Source: Lawsonibacter asaccharolyticus (GTDB lineage: Bacteria; Bacillota; Clostridia; Oscillospirales; Oscillospiraceae). From it: DNA of 53,061 nucleotides. The stretch covers positions 1 through 53,061 of the forward strand of contig BFBT01000004.1 in NCBI GenBank assembly GCA_003112755.1, given 5' to 3'. The position numbers and the translations under genes are program-made. This document shows positions 18,299 to 27,186 of this stretch, in pieces. A model generated the notes under the pieces. It had not been told where the DNA came from. It saw only the letters and a program-made list of their open reading frames with translations, and did no database searches. Position 1 is the first letter of the stretch, and each line of letters begins with the position of its first letter.

Positions 18299-18628
18299 AT
18301 GAATACGGAATTTATGACCGCCGACACCAACCTGCCGCCCTGTCTGCCCCTGCCGGGGGCCATGCTGGGGCTGCCGGTGAGCAGTACCGCCAAGGTCATG
18401 TATGCCAAGCTGCTGGGCGCTGTTCTCACAGCGGGCGTGGAGGACGCCAACGGGATGTTATTTGTCCGTTTCCCCCTTGCAGAGCTGGCCGTGGCGCTGG
18501 GGCGCAGTACGCAGACCTGCAAGCGGGCCTTGCGGGAGCTGGAGGCCGCTGGGCTGATCCTGTGGGTGCGTCAGGGAATTGGAGCACCGAACAGGATTTA
18601 TGTGCTGGTGCCGAAGAAGCGGGATTGA
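18299..18628 (+). CDS. Winged-helix protein like the N-terminus of RepA-type initiators
   Basis: 109 aa. LPPCLPLPGAMLGLPVSSTA, then PLAELAVALGRSTQTCKRAL and GAPNRIYVLVPKKRD form one winged helix as at the start of replication initiator A proteins; the rest of such initiators is absent. It is the only complete copy: 3' fragments recur at 24083 and 28644, each before further cargo genes. It may be the element's regulator or a shortened initiator. Confidence 0.75.
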   Translation: MNTEFMTADTNLPPCLPLPGAMLGLPVSSTAKVMYAKLLGAVLTAGVEDANGMLFVRFPLAELAVALGRSTQTCKRALRELEAAGLILWVRQGIGAPNRIYVLVPKKRD

Positions 18629-18651
18629 AGAAAATCCTGTAGCACGGTATA

Positions 18652-18744
18652 ATGAAAAGTAAGAAATCCTCGCCGCCATACAGTGAGGAACGCCGGGAGG
18701 CGGCGAGGAAGTTTGCGAGGGAACACAATATATGTGGGTATTAA
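18652..18744 (+). CDS. Leader ORF 1 of the cargo array
   Basis: 30 codons from ATG 18652, 23 bp after the HTH stop. Starts MKSKKSSP and continues PYSEERREAARKFAREHN, then ICGY. The Imm1-like gene starts (ATG 18732) inside this frame, 13 bp before its stop, so ribosomes ending here can reinitiate there. Confidence 0.55.
   Translation: MKSKKSSPPYSEERREAARKFAREHNICGY
18674..18729 (+). repeat. 56-bp leader repeat, copy 1
   Basis: Starts CGCCATACAG and ends GGGAACACAAT. Encodes PYSEERREAARKFAREHN in leader ORF 1 and ends 2 bp before the start of the Imm1-like gene. Confidence 0.85.
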
Positions 18745-19136
18745 AATGGAATTTAACAGGTAAGCTGGTAACATCTTCTTGTGATGAAGTGATTAAAAAA
18801 ATCAACAGTTTAAATCAAGAATACCAAGACAAACAACCTGTTATTATTGAAATCGAAACATCTTCAAAAAAATCTTTGACAATAGGCGTAGGTACTAAAG
18901 AAGGCTTAAGCTGCCTGGTATACTTTCCTTTCCCAGATGGTTTAGGATCTATGCACCCTGTTCCCCACAATAGTCAATATCGCGATTGCGATAAAAGTAT
19001 TATTTTTTGGCTAAATTCTTACGACTCAGAATTTGAAATGAAAGATTTGATTACTTATGAAGAAGCAGTAAATGAAGTGATATATTTTTTGCAAAATGAT
19101 GATGTTAGTGCTAATTTAAGCTGGGAGCCAGATTGA
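18732..19136 (+). CDS. Imm1-like immunity protein
   Basis: 134 aa, A+T-rich unlike the flanks. SLTIGVGTKEGLSCLVYFPF, then ITYEEAVNEVIYFLQNDD and the terminal NLSWEPD fit the Imm1 family layout (GVG motif, the EEA...V..FL helix, a late Trp). Such proteins protect against deaminase or nuclease toxins delivered by other cells. No toxin gene is next to it, so it would be an orphan immunity gene. The match rests on pattern only. Confidence 0.6.
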   Translation: MWVLKWNLTGKLVTSSCDEVIKKINSLNQEYQDKQPVIIEIETSSKKSLTIGVGTKEGLSCLVYFPFPDGLGSMHPVPHNSQYRDCDKSIIFWLNSYDSEFEMKDLITYEEAVNEVIYFLQNDDVSANLSWEPD

Positions 19137-19139
19137 CTA

Positions 19140-19397
19140 TTGAATAATCGTAAAATCCCTTTAGGAATTAGTCCAACTCATAAAAATCAAGAGAACAGCA
19201 GAAACAGACTGGGAGCCTACGCCCGCCGCTGGCCGGAGTGTTGCCGAAAGGTGGACGATGACGGCTGGGGTTACAAGACCTTTGAGATCGACAAGGGCCG
19301 CTTCTGTTTCCGGCTGACCGCGCCATACAGCGAGGAACGCCGGGAGGCGGCAAGGAAGTTTGCGAGGGAACACAATGCCATAGCGAACTTCAAGTGA
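19140..19397 (+). CDS. Leader ORF 2 (long form)
   Basis: 85 codons, TTG at 19140 just after the Imm1-like stop. It contains RLGAYARRWPECCRKVDDDG and WGYKTFEIDKGRFCFRL, then the shared PYSEERREAARKFAREHN and AIANFK. It looks like the C-terminus of a small core protein of conjugative elements. Its TGA (19395-19397) overlaps a GTG of the SUKH frame (GTGA). Confidence 0.55.
   Translation: MNNRKIPLGISPTHKNQENSRNRLGAYARRWPECCRKVDDDGWGYKTFEIDKGRFCFRLTAPYSEERREAARKFAREHNAIANFK
19321..19376 (+). repeat. 56-bp leader repeat, copy 2
   Basis: Same length and reading frame as copy 1, with two base differences. Located 17 bp before the SUKH-type frame. Confidence 0.85.
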
Positions 19398-20038
19398 AAG
19401 AGTTAGAGGCAAGGAGGGACTTTATGGACACCTTTATAGACAAATGCTTTAATTCTTTGAGCAGTAATTTCCCGGAGAAATTTTTGGATGGCTTGCAAAA
19501 ATCAACAATTACAGATAAGGATATTCATGTGGCGGAAGAAAATTTAGGATATAGGTTTCCTACAATTTTTAAGGACTTTTTGAAAAGTTATGTTTGCCCA
19601 TTCATGTGCTTATATGGGAAGTTTAGCGGCTATTCAGCAAGGAGAGGTTTAACTTACTCCGTTGAAGATGAAGAATATAAATATATTGAAGATAAACTTC
19701 CATTCTCCGTTATTAAATTGCAGTTAGAGGGCTTTCCAAAAGAGCCAGAAAAGATTGCAGAGTATATTGAATTAGTTACATGGAATGAAGCCGCTCAATT
19801 TGGATATTTGTATATCGGGGAATTTTACGGTGACTATCAACTTTTCTATAACTTAATTACGGATGAAATTATTCAAATAGACCATGAAGAAACACCCTTT
19901 CCCCCACAAGCTCAAGACGATATGGAGGAATATGCCACTGTACTTTTTAAGTCATTTTCTGATTTTTTGCGTTGCTTCTTTTTAGGTGATATTTATAATG
20001 AAGACACATTAGAATTTGAAGGCGGACGAGAAGCCTAA
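19394..20038 (+). CDS. SMI1/KNR4 (SUKH) family protein, probable immunity protein
   Basis: SUKH motif DIHVAEENLGYRFPTIFKDF followed by FLKSY, then GYLYIGEFYGDYQLFYNL (the usual G...GD..Y.DL part). SUKH proteins commonly neutralise secreted nuclease toxins. Two starts are possible: GTG 19394, overlapping the leader stop, or ATG 19424, preceded by AAGGAGGGAC; the protein is 214 or 204 aa. A+T-rich. The stop lies in a perfect hairpin. Confidence 0.75.
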   Translation: MKELEARRDFMDTFIDKCFNSLSSNFPEKFLDGLQKSTITDKDIHVAEENLGYRFPTIFKDFLKSYVCPFMCLYGKFSGYSARRGLTYSVEDEEYKYIEDKLPFSVIKLQLEGFPKEPEKIAEYIELVTWNEAAQFGYLYIGEFYGDYQLFYNLITDEIIQIDHEETPFPPQAQDDMEEYATVLFKSFSDFLRCFFLGDIYNEDTLEFEGGREA

Positions 20039-20068
20039 ACCCTTTAGGAACTAAAGGGTTTAGGCTTC
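20030..20068. terminator. Perfect 18-bp hairpin at the SUKH gene end
   Basis: GAAGCCTAAACCCTTTAG and CTAAAGGGTTTAGGCTTC are exact complements around GAA. The TAA stop is in the left arm. There is no T-tract, so it may work as an mRNA 3' stabiliser or a weak bidirectional terminator. Confidence 0.7.
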
Positions 20069-20076
20069 TATACATA

Positions 20077-20185
20077 GCCTAACGGCCATGTATTCGTGCG
20101 CTCTGCGAGGCGGGACGGGACGGCGGATTGCCAGATGGAGCAACTCGCCGTTTTTGCGTCGCTGCGCTCCGTCCAAGGGGCTGGT
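20077..20185 (+). repeat. Module C, copy 1 (contains a terminator hairpin)
   Basis: About 100 bp nearly repeated at 27187-27293. It holds ACGGCGGATTGC and GCAACTCGCCGT around CAGATGGA, followed by TTTTTG, a terminator-like structure. It closes the first cargo block. The rest of 20186-20628 is G+C-rich and without a gene; a short palindrome GGGACAAAGTGTCCC lies at about 20531. Confidence 0.7.
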
Positions 20186-20628
20186 CTCGCCTGCCAGCTC
20201 GGTCGGCGCTTCAAGGCGTTTCACGCCTTGAGGTCGCCACCGGCGACCCGCGCCCCCTTGCGCGGCTTATGCCGCTTACTGCGTCTGTCCCCCTTCCGAG
20301 GGCCTTATAACCGAACACCAACACCCTGACCGCTCACCGGGAACGCCCCAGAGGACGGTCTTTTTTTCACCCATTTTCAGCAAGGGAAGGCAACACCTTT
20401 TACATTTCCCGCCGCAGACAGGAGCAGACCCACACCCAACGCTGGGACAGGGATATGGAGCGGTAAGGGACTTCCTATTTCCTGCCACCGGTGTTAAAAT
20501 GAAATCAGTCTTACGGGCTGCGCCCCGCTGGGACAAAGTGTCCCAAAGCCGGGGGCATGATCTCCCCGCCCCAACCTCTGGCCTTTTGTCCAGCCAGCGG
20601 ACGGCTTGCCAAAGAGAAAGAGGGAATT

Positions 20629-21120
20629 GTGATAAAAGATAAAAACCGCAACAAAAAAATCAATCCAGCCGCAGCTGTGATTGCCGTTTTTCTGTGGGTA
20701 ATCGTCCTAACGATAGTTCTCCATGCTTATTGTCAACAGGGTGGGACGCTTGCAAAGGTTGTGGAAGTGGCGTTGATTGTACTTACCCTGGTGGGATTTA
20801 TCGCCTGTATCGTCATTTATGTTATCCCGATCCGGCGTTTGGCAGCGCGAATTGACAAGGCAGCTTTTCAGTATCAGTTGACCCATGACGGGGAGGCATA
20901 TCTGGCTGAATTGGAAGAATGCAAGGAAATGCCCGGCGTGAAACGAGCTGTCTTTTATGATGTGCCAGCAAAAGACTACTTGGAGGTTTTGAGAATCAGG
21001 GCTCTTCGGGAGATGGGCCGGACAGCCGAGAGCCGCGCTCTGCTGGAAACAGTAAAACAGGAAACTACCAACGATTTGACGCGGCAGGCATTAAAAACAG
21101 AGGAAGAACAACTACCATAA
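20629..21120 (+). CDS. Membrane-anchored protein of unknown function
   Basis: 163 aa from GTG 20629 with AGAGGGAA upstream; the open frame reaches further but lacks a site. Two helices near the N-terminus (AAAVIAVFLWVIVLTIVL; VEVALIVLTLVGFIACIVI), then a soluble C-terminal domain with helix pairs (YLAELEECKEMPGVKRAVFY; YLEVLRIRALREMGRTAESR), reminiscent of TPR-like repeats. It ends 30 bp before the lipoprotein gene. Confidence 0.6.
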   Translation: MIKDKNRNKKINPAAAVIAVFLWVIVLTIVLHAYCQQGGTLAKVVEVALIVLTLVGFIACIVIYVIPIRRLAARIDKAAFQYQLTHDGEAYLAELEECKEMPGVKRAVFYDVPAKDYLEVLRIRALREMGRTAESRALLETVKQETTNDLTRQALKTEEEQLP

Positions 21121-21150
21121 GCCAAGCACAGGCTTTCAGGAGGAGCAACC

Positions 21151-22308
21151 ATGGAAAAACGAATGAAGCGGCGATTATGCCTGACTGTCATGGCGGCCCT
21201 GATGCTGCTGGTTCTGACGGGCTGCTATCACCCCGCCAGCCGCGGGGAGCTGATCGAATGGTTCCAAGAAACCTATACTGATGCGCCGTTGGTGGTTTCC
21301 CGGGAATGGGTGGAGGGCCGTGGGCGGGGCGGTAGCTATGAGGCATATCTCAAGGACAAGCCGGATCTGGTGTTTCACTTGGAAAGCAAATGGGTCTATG
21401 TGGGAGAACACGCCGAGTACCACAATGCCACCGATTTTAGCCGGGTCTACGGCGAATACTATCTGGCCGAGTACCAGATAGAGCGGCCTCTCCAATACTG
21501 GCAAGTTGTTAAAGACCATTGGGATCAGGAGAGTTTCACTCTGGAGACCGTCTATGACAACCCGGAGGGTTTGGAGGCAGCGGCAGCGGAGCTTTTGGAT
21601 TTCCACGCTTTTCTGGCGGAGCAGTGCCCGGAGGCGGATGTGCGGTACCTGTTCACCTTCCGCTCCCCGGTCTGCCCAGATCGGCCCAGTGTGTCGCTTG
21701 GCTCTGGTGTTGTGTACCTGTCAGCAGGAGCGGGGGATGGGGCCATCCGGCAGGAGATCGGGGACTTGACAGCGGAACTGGCGGTGTGGTCTGTGTCCTA
21801 CGGCCTCCATCCGGAGTGGTTCTCTCCGGAGGAGATGGAGGCAGCCCTGGACTACACCCAGACGCCGGAATACGACGGCCAGAACATCTACATCGGGGCA
21901 TGGCTTGTCTCCGATCCGGAGCGGGGTGATCTGCGAGTCCCGCTCACCCGCCCGGAAAGCGAGCGGTACACCTTTGCTGAAATTTACCGGCTGCTGGAGG
22001 CCCTGGAGTGGGAAACTTTGGAAGGCACCGAGACAGACTTTTCTTTCACCGGAGCGGACGGAAGCCTCTATGCCCTTTCCTATGACTTGTGGGAGGACGA
22101 GTATGGACATATGCTCAGCCGCTGTACGAAGGACGGTGAGCCGCCGCAAAACTGCCCGGACGATGGTACGTTCCCCATCTGGTGGAGCCTGGAGGAGATG
22201 ACCGGCCTGGAGTTCCAAACGGGGAACGAACCCACAATAACCTACCGCGGCCCCGGCCCTGACGGAATTGTGGAGCTGCCTTCTGGCCCAGGAGAAGAGC
22301 TTCCGTAG
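21151..22308 (+). CDS. Lipoprotein of unknown function
   Basis: 385 aa; ATG 21151 follows CAGGAGGAGC. Signal with lipobox LVLTGC, then a soluble, acidic, Trp/Tyr-rich domain (REWVEGRGRGGSYEAYL; EYDGQNIYIGAWLVSD). Family not recognised. The upstream motif AAGCACAGGCTTT recurs before the gene at 23661, and a broken paralogue follows at 22427. Confidence 0.65.
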   Translation: MEKRMKRRLCLTVMAALMLLVLTGCYHPASRGELIEWFQETYTDAPLVVSREWVEGRGRGGSYEAYLKDKPDLVFHLESKWVYVGEHAEYHNATDFSRVYGEYYLAEYQIERPLQYWQVVKDHWDQESFTLETVYDNPEGLEAAAAELLDFHAFLAEQCPEADVRYLFTFRSPVCPDRPSVSLGSGVVYLSAGAGDGAIRQEIGDLTAELAVWSVSYGLHPEWFSPEEMEAALDYTQTPEYDGQNIYIGAWLVSDPERGDLRVPLTRPESERYTFAEIYRLLEALEWETLEGTETDFSFTGADGSLYALSYDLWEDEYGHMLSRCTKDGEPPQNCPDDGTFPIWWSLEEMTGLEFQTGNEPTITYRGPGPDGIVELPSGPGEELP

Positions 22309-22426
22309 GCTGATACTTCGCCGATACGCAACAGAACCGCCGGAGCTTTGGGTCGCTGAACAGGTTTTATAGAGGAAATGTCCTAAATATTTATTACATA
22401 TATCGTTGAACTCAAAGGAGGGACAG

Positions 22427-22545
22427 GTGGTGAGAAAAAGAGGAAAAGTATGTTTGGGCGCGACGGCGGTGCTGTGTACTCTGTCCGGTTGCGGACGTCC
22501 GTCATGCCACCCGCGGGGAACTGATCGACTGGTTCCGGGGGAACT
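22427..22545 (+). pseudogene. 5' remnant of a second lipoprotein gene
   Basis: GTG 22427 with AAAGGAGGGAC upstream; reads VRKRGKVCLGATAVL, LSGC lipobox, then after one shift RGELIDWFRGNYD, which matches RGELIEWFQETYTD of the gene at 21151. It stops matching where the next gene (ATG 22549) begins, so a recombination joined the two. Confidence 0.65.
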
Positions 22546-22548
22546 ACG

Positions 22549-23073
22549 ATGGGAAATGTGATTTATCTGGAAGGACAGCCGGAGCACACGGCACTATCTA
22601 TGGGCAATGGGCTGACAGACACTTTGATCAGCGCCCTCCTTTTGAGCGGTTCTCAGCTTGCGAAAACTGATCAGGAAAAGAGGCTTATTGTATGGCTGGC
22701 GGAAAAGGATCAAAGTGCAGTTGGTATGGGAACCGTGGGCTTTTCCGTCCTGGATATGCCATGGGACAGGAACACCCTTGAGCAGAATCGGTCATTTCTG
22801 CGCAGGACAGTTGAGCAGGCGAAACTGAGGAGAGGATGGGAGCTGCTTGACTACCAGCCTTCGGAGGAATTGCTTCTTCCCAGTCTGGAGAAGTTCTTAT
22901 TCCTGATCGCGCAATTAAAACAGGCAGGTATACAGCCGGATTGTTTAGAAGCATGGCTCGCAGAGGCCGCAGAAAATGACCCGGTAAGATGCGGCTTTCC
23001 GCGCTGCCCCAGGCATCACACGCTGCTGACCGTATTTGGCTGTCAGATTTGCAACCATGAATCATTCGGATAA
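22549..23073 (+). CDS. Unknown protein with a C-terminal Cys/His cluster
   Basis: 174 aa. Helical (SLEKFLFLIAQLKQAGIQPD), with CGFPRCPRHHTLLTVFGCQI then CNHE at the end, which may bind zinc. Its ATG lies in the fused lipoprotein remnant, so the original start may be lost. No family recognised. Confidence 0.5.
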   Translation: MGNVIYLEGQPEHTALSMGNGLTDTLISALLLSGSQLAKTDQEKRLIVWLAEKDQSAVGMGTVGFSVLDMPWDRNTLEQNRSFLRRTVEQAKLRRGWELLDYQPSEELLLPSLEKFLFLIAQLKQAGIQPDCLEAWLAEAAENDPVRCGFPRCPRHHTLLTVFGCQICNHESFG

Positions 23074-23090
23074 TCGGGGGATTGAATGGA

Positions 23091-23606
23091 ATGGCCGCGA
23101 AATTTGAAGTTTACATTGTAAGCGGGAACTATCTCAGCATTCAATTATGTCAAGCGATATTCCCTCATGTGGGTGAAATACAGTTTTCTGGAACATGCAC
23201 CGTCTGGGATAGCTGGCAGCCAACCAAAGAAATCATGGTTTATCTACAAGATGACAAGGAAATGGAAGCCTGCCTGAGCAGCGGCAAAATCCTTCACTTT
23301 TATGGCGCAGCAGGCCCCCACATGATCGGAGCAAGGCAGTATTTTGAATATGGTGTGTTTTGCACAGAGCTATGGATCGACACATCACGTTTGCCTGACT
23401 TGGATACGAATATGCCAAATGATTTTTGTAATTCTTTTTGCCAGTCCGTCAGAAGGAATATGCTGGGGCTGGATCAAACAGTGGAGATGAAATTCTTTGC
23501 TATGGGCACAGAAATGAGCATTGACTTTTCTGAACAGCTGGAAGAGTGTATCAATGAAAGCCATGGTGTCATGTGCTATTGGAGCGAGAAAACCGGCAAC
23601 CATTAA
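23091..23606 (+). CDS. Unknown soluble protein
   Basis: 171 aa from ATG 23091 (TTG 23082 is also in frame); CGGGGGAT upstream. Mixed alpha/beta composition (KFEVYIVSGNYLSIQLCQAI; EYGVFCTELWIDTSRLPDLD). No family recognised; its place in the cargo run suggests another immunity-type gene, by position only. Confidence 0.5.
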   Translation: MAAKFEVYIVSGNYLSIQLCQAIFPHVGEIQFSGTCTVWDSWQPTKEIMVYLQDDKEMEACLSSGKILHFYGAAGPHMIGARQYFEYGVFCTELWIDTSRLPDLDTNMPNDFCNSFCQSVRRNMLGLDQTVEMKFFAMGTEMSIDFSEQLEECINESHGVMCYWSEKTGNH

Positions 23607-23660
23607 AAGCGGAGAAATCGTGGCTCCGAGCCATGAAGCACAGGCTTTAAGGAGGGATAG

Positions 23661-23966
23661 GTGGTGACAAAGAAAAGAAAATATTGCCTAATTGTAGGTG
23701 GAACCGTTATCCTGGCTATCGTCTTGCTTTTCTGCTTTATTCCTTATTATATCCGTTCACATTTTTTACTGTCAGAAAATGAGGTGTTGGCAGGACTTGA
23801 GGCACGCTATGGCATGGAATTCGAGGTACAGGATGTGCAGCCGGATAAAAATGTAGAGACACTTCTGTAAAAGGCACAACAGATTATCAATGATGGTTAT
23901 GATTATTACGCTATGCATGGGAAAAATCTGCCCTTGATTTCTGCTCTAAATCAGTTTAGAGCTTAA
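23661..23966 (+). pseudogene. Membrane protein gene with an internal stop
   Basis: GTG 23661 after AAGGAGGG. One N-terminal helix (YCLIVGGTVILAIVLLFCF), then SENEVLAGLEARYGMEFEVQ. TAA at 23868-23870 stops the frame, but the same frame continues sensibly with KAQQIINDGYDYYAMHG to a second TAA at 23966. Nonsense mutation, sequence error or a true short protein. Confidence 0.5.
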
Positions 23967-24082
23967 CCATAGCCTCCACCTCTGGAAACTTTGTCCAGCC
24001 AGAAACGGACAACCAAACACTACTCACCAAGGTGCGGCCAGCAGACCGCGCCTTTCCTATGCCTGAAACTGCCCCCCCGCGA

Positions 24083-24243
24083 ATTTCCCCTCGCAGAACC
24101 GACCGTGGCGCTGGGGCGCAGTACGCAGACCTGTAAGCGGGCCTTGCGGGAGCTGGGACGATGGACTCTGATCCTGCGGGTGCGCTGGGAAATCAGAGCG
24201 CTGAACAGGATTTATGTCCTCATTCCAAGAAGATTAAACCGTT
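24083..24243 (+). pseudogene. Degenerate copy of the 18299 HTH gene
   Basis: GRSTQTCKRALREL is exact, then WTLILRVRWEIRALNRIYVL diverges from the intact gene. The 5' half is missing. It stands before the LemA operon as the intact gene stands before the Imm1-like gene. The surrounding 23967-24360 holds nothing else that I can support. Confidence 0.75.
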
Positions 24244-24360
24244 GAAAAACAGAAGAATAAGCCGCCCAAAACAGTTTTACAAAAGATTTCAGGTTTGCTA
24301 TAATAAACGCAGGAAATTGAGAGTTTTGACTAATATTTCAATGTGCGGGAGGGTTTCATA

Positions 24361-25104
24361 ATGTGGATAGTTATTTTAGTGGCAGTCATCGCAGTACTAC
24401 TCATTCTTTACATTAAGTTCTATAACCGTTTGCAGCGGCTTTCCGTCAAGGTGCAGGAAGGCAGCGCGGGCATTGATGTTGCTTTGGAGAAACGCTACGA
24501 TATGCTGTCGGAAGAAATTGAGGCAGTAAAAAAGTATCTGGCGCATGAGTATCAGATCTACACAGAAGTCACATCTACCCGCGCAGGGAAAGAACTGAAC
24601 GAAAGCATATTTCAGGAAAAGAAACAACTGTCTGAGGAAGCGGTCAAAGCAATCAGCGAGACGATTGCCGAACAGCAAAAGCAGATGGAAACAATCCGGC
24701 AGCAGTTGGATCAGCAGCGAGGGCAGGATAACTCTCTTGGAGCGGAAACACCAGGTATGGGAGGCGACGGGCTGCTCGGACATCAGGTAAGCCTGGATCG
24801 GAAACTTGGCTTGCTTACTTCCGCCCAGCTGGGACTCACCGGGGTCAACTCTGCCATCAATGCACTGGCTGAGCAATACCCAACTCTTTATTCCTATGCG
24901 TCCATGCAGCATTTTCAGCAGGATATTTTTGACGCAGAAGAACACTTACAAGCGGCGAGACGGTTGTACAACTCTAATGTATCTTTGTATAACCAGAGAA
25001 TTAACACATTTCCTTATCTGCTTTTAGCAAAACTTCATGGTATGAAAGAAGCGAAGTTTTATACTGTGGAAGAAAAGAAAAAAGACTTTAAGGTGCAGTT
25101 TTGA
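24361..25104 (+). CDS. LemA-family protein
   Basis: 247 aa, ATG 24361 after GGGAGG. Single N-terminal helix (IVILVAVIAVLLILYIKF), then YNRLQRLSVKVQEGSAGIDV as in LemA, coiled coil in the middle, and the C-terminal YNSNVSLYNQRINTFPYLLL typical of the family. An insert of about 60 aa is rich in Gln/Glu. Membrane protein of unknown role; first of three co-directed genes. Confidence 0.85.
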   Translation: MWIVILVAVIAVLLILYIKFYNRLQRLSVKVQEGSAGIDVALEKRYDMLSEEIEAVKKYLAHEYQIYTEVTSTRAGKELNESIFQEKKQLSEEAVKAISETIAEQQKQMETIRQQLDQQRGQDNSLGAETPGMGGDGLLGHQVSLDRKLGLLTSAQLGLTGVNSAINALAEQYPTLYSYASMQHFQQDIFDAEEHLQAARRLYNSNVSLYNQRINTFPYLLLAKLHGMKEAKFYTVEEKKKDFKVQF

Positions 25105-25124
25105 GAAGAAAGGAAAAAAGATGT

Positions 25125-26111
25125 ATGAAAATGGTGGAACAAAATATCAGCGGTGTCAAGCTGGAACAGTTGCGGCAGAACGCTGTTAAAAAGCATAAGA
25201 TTCTGCGGAAGCTGCTCCCGGTGTGCCTGATTTTATTTATAGGATTGACACTGGTAAAAAACCGATTTTTGTTTGTCTCCATCAGTGAATATGGCTTTGG
25301 AGACCCAGCAACTCAGGGGGCCTTTTGGGGTCTGATCGGAGGCATGATGCTCAGTGTGATTTTTGCGGGTGCTGTTTTTGGTTTTTACTATATGCTGGTC
25401 TATAAAAAAGCTTATGACCTCTTTTGTATCAATTTCAAAAACAAATATGTGTTGGACACTCTCCGACAACTGCCGGATTTTTCCGAACTGCGCTACAATG
25501 CCGGAGGCGGTCTTTCTTATGAGGAAATGAACCGTTTAAAGTTAATCCCCGGAGGCCAGTCGGTCTTTTATCAATCGTCGGATGAACTGTCCGGCAAGCT
25601 GGATGGAGTCCCCTTCCGGGCTGTCAATGTCTGCACTGGCGAAAAAGTTTCCGCAAGAAGTTCTACCCCCAAAATTCTATTTGAGGGACAGGTCATTGTT
25701 TTTTCCTATTTTGATAATCGGAAGATCAGTGAGGGTTTTGTCCAGGTGTTTTCCAAAAAAGCTCTGTCTAAACTCAGGGAAACCAGAGTCCCGTTGCCAA
25801 TTCAGACAGAAAACAGTGTATTCAATGAAAATTTTGCGGTGTTTGCAGAGAACGAGCAGAATGCTTTTTACATTCTGACCCCCCAGGTGATGGAGCAGAT
25901 TACAGCTTTTCAGGAAGCTATGGAAGGAAACATTTATCTTTCCTTTTCTGAAAAATCTCTATATGTAACTTGCAGCCAGCTTCGCAACCCTTTTCATATT
26001 TATATAGATATTCCTGTTGAAGAACAGCGTCAAAAGATTGCCGGCGATACGGCGATTCTCCGCAGTGCAAAGGAAATTCTCATAAGAGCCGGACAAAGCA
26101 GTCCGAAATAA
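25125..26111 (+). CDS. DUF3137-type membrane protein
   Basis: 328 aa from ATG 25125 (AGAAAGG upstream). Two helices (VCLILFIGLTLVKNRFLF; MLSVIFAGAVFGFYYMLVY), then a soluble domain with LKLIPGGQSVFYQSSDELSG and FNENFAVFAENEQNAFYILT, the usual DUF3137 pattern. DUF3137 proteins commonly lie beside LemA, as here. Confidence 0.7.
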   Translation: MKMVEQNISGVKLEQLRQNAVKKHKILRKLLPVCLILFIGLTLVKNRFLFVSISEYGFGDPATQGAFWGLIGGMMLSVIFAGAVFGFYYMLVYKKAYDLFCINFKNKYVLDTLRQLPDFSELRYNAGGGLSYEEMNRLKLIPGGQSVFYQSSDELSGKLDGVPFRAVNVCTGEKVSARSSTPKILFEGQVIVFSYFDNRKISEGFVQVFSKKALSKLRETRVPLPIQTENSVFNENFAVFAENEQNAFYILTPQVMEQITAFQEAMEGNIYLSFSEKSLYVTCSQLRNPFHIYIDIPVEEQRQKIAGDTAILRSAKEILIRAGQSSPK

Positions 26112-26143
26112 GAAGGCAGTCCTTGAAAGGCGGTAGGTATCAT

Positions 26144-27070
26144 ATGGGATGTACAATTGTGTTCGTTATCCTGCTTGTTATTGGAATGGGCATCCTCTGT
26201 TTTCTGACGGGGGATATGGCGGCTTTTATCGCCCTGTCCGCTACTTTAGTCGTAGGGCTTGGTCTTGCCGGTATTCTGTATCATATCTATAAATCGAAGC
26301 AAAGACGGATGGAGAAGTATAATCCCCTATCCCCTACATTGCGCTGGATGAATGCCGCAGGGTCGATCCTGATTGCAGCAAGTCAACATACAAATTTTCA
26401 TCTGCTGGCTGGCTGGCGGTACAATAACGAATTTGACCGGGAAAGTATTAAAACAATGCTGTGGGATTATTGGGGCATTCAAGGACATGAGACAGCTATA
26501 AAGGAAATGCGCAGCCTGATCGACGAGGGAATGCGTGCCAGCTATCGGAGGAAAATGGAACTCTTGTCGCATAAATATAAGGATGCTACAGAAGTCCAGC
26601 TCATTGAGGAGGCCCGCAAAACCAATCCAAACGCAGATGAGGACAGCTATCTGCCGAAAATGCTGATGGCCTGGCGGCGCTATGGGGAAAATGCCCTGTT
26701 AGGCTGGGACATGGGACGTTGCGCATATATCACGCAATGTTGCTATCTGGCAGGTTATATCAGTATGCAGGAAATGCTGGATCTGTGCGTGGATGCCGGG
26801 ATGAAGGCACAGTCCTTTTTTCAGAATTGGGAAGAAATGATGGAGAGCTATCTGCTGGGCGGCCAGTTCTGGCAGCATGAGGATAAGAATGACCCAAAAT
26901 CCATGACGGCAGAACGATGGAAGCTATATGAACAGCTCTGGCAAGGAAAAAAGCCGTTCCAGGGTTCTCCGTACCTCGCTGTCCCATTCGACCAGCCCCT
27001 CTCCAAAGAGGTTATTACCAATGAATACGGTATTCTGCCGGAATACCAAAAATATTATAATCATGGATAG
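26144..27070 (+). CDS. DUF1266-type protein with N-terminal membrane segments
   Basis: 308 aa from ATG 26144. Two helices in the first 60 residues, then FHLLAGWRYNNEFDRESIKT, LLGWDMGRCAYITQCCYLAG and WEEMMESYLLGGQFWQ, which fit the DUF1266 domain (GWD.gR). Third gene of the LemA set; role unknown. Confidence 0.7.
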   Translation: MGCTIVFVILLVIGMGILCFLTGDMAAFIALSATLVVGLGLAGILYHIYKSKQRRMEKYNPLSPTLRWMNAAGSILIAASQHTNFHLLAGWRYNNEFDRESIKTMLWDYWGIQGHETAIKEMRSLIDEGMRASYRRKMELLSHKYKDATEVQLIEEARKTNPNADEDSYLPKMLMAWRRYGENALLGWDMGRCAYITQCCYLAGYISMQEMLDLCVDAGMKAQSFFQNWEEMMESYLLGGQFWQHEDKNDPKSMTAERWKLYEQLWQGKKPFQGSPYLAVPFDQPLSKEVITNEYGILPEYQKYYNHG

Positions 27071-27186
27071 TTAGCTTTCGGTACAGAGTAAGCATTGATA
27101 GAAGTGTGTACAAATACTTTGGAAATGCTAAATTTGACTATTAAGTAATTGGAAAATCTTTTCAGGAACGAAATGCACACGTATAT

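Noticed and set aside
18732..20038. A complete toxin-immunity pair
   Set aside because: No toxin, secretion domain or Rhs/LXG sequence is near; only immunity-type genes are seen.
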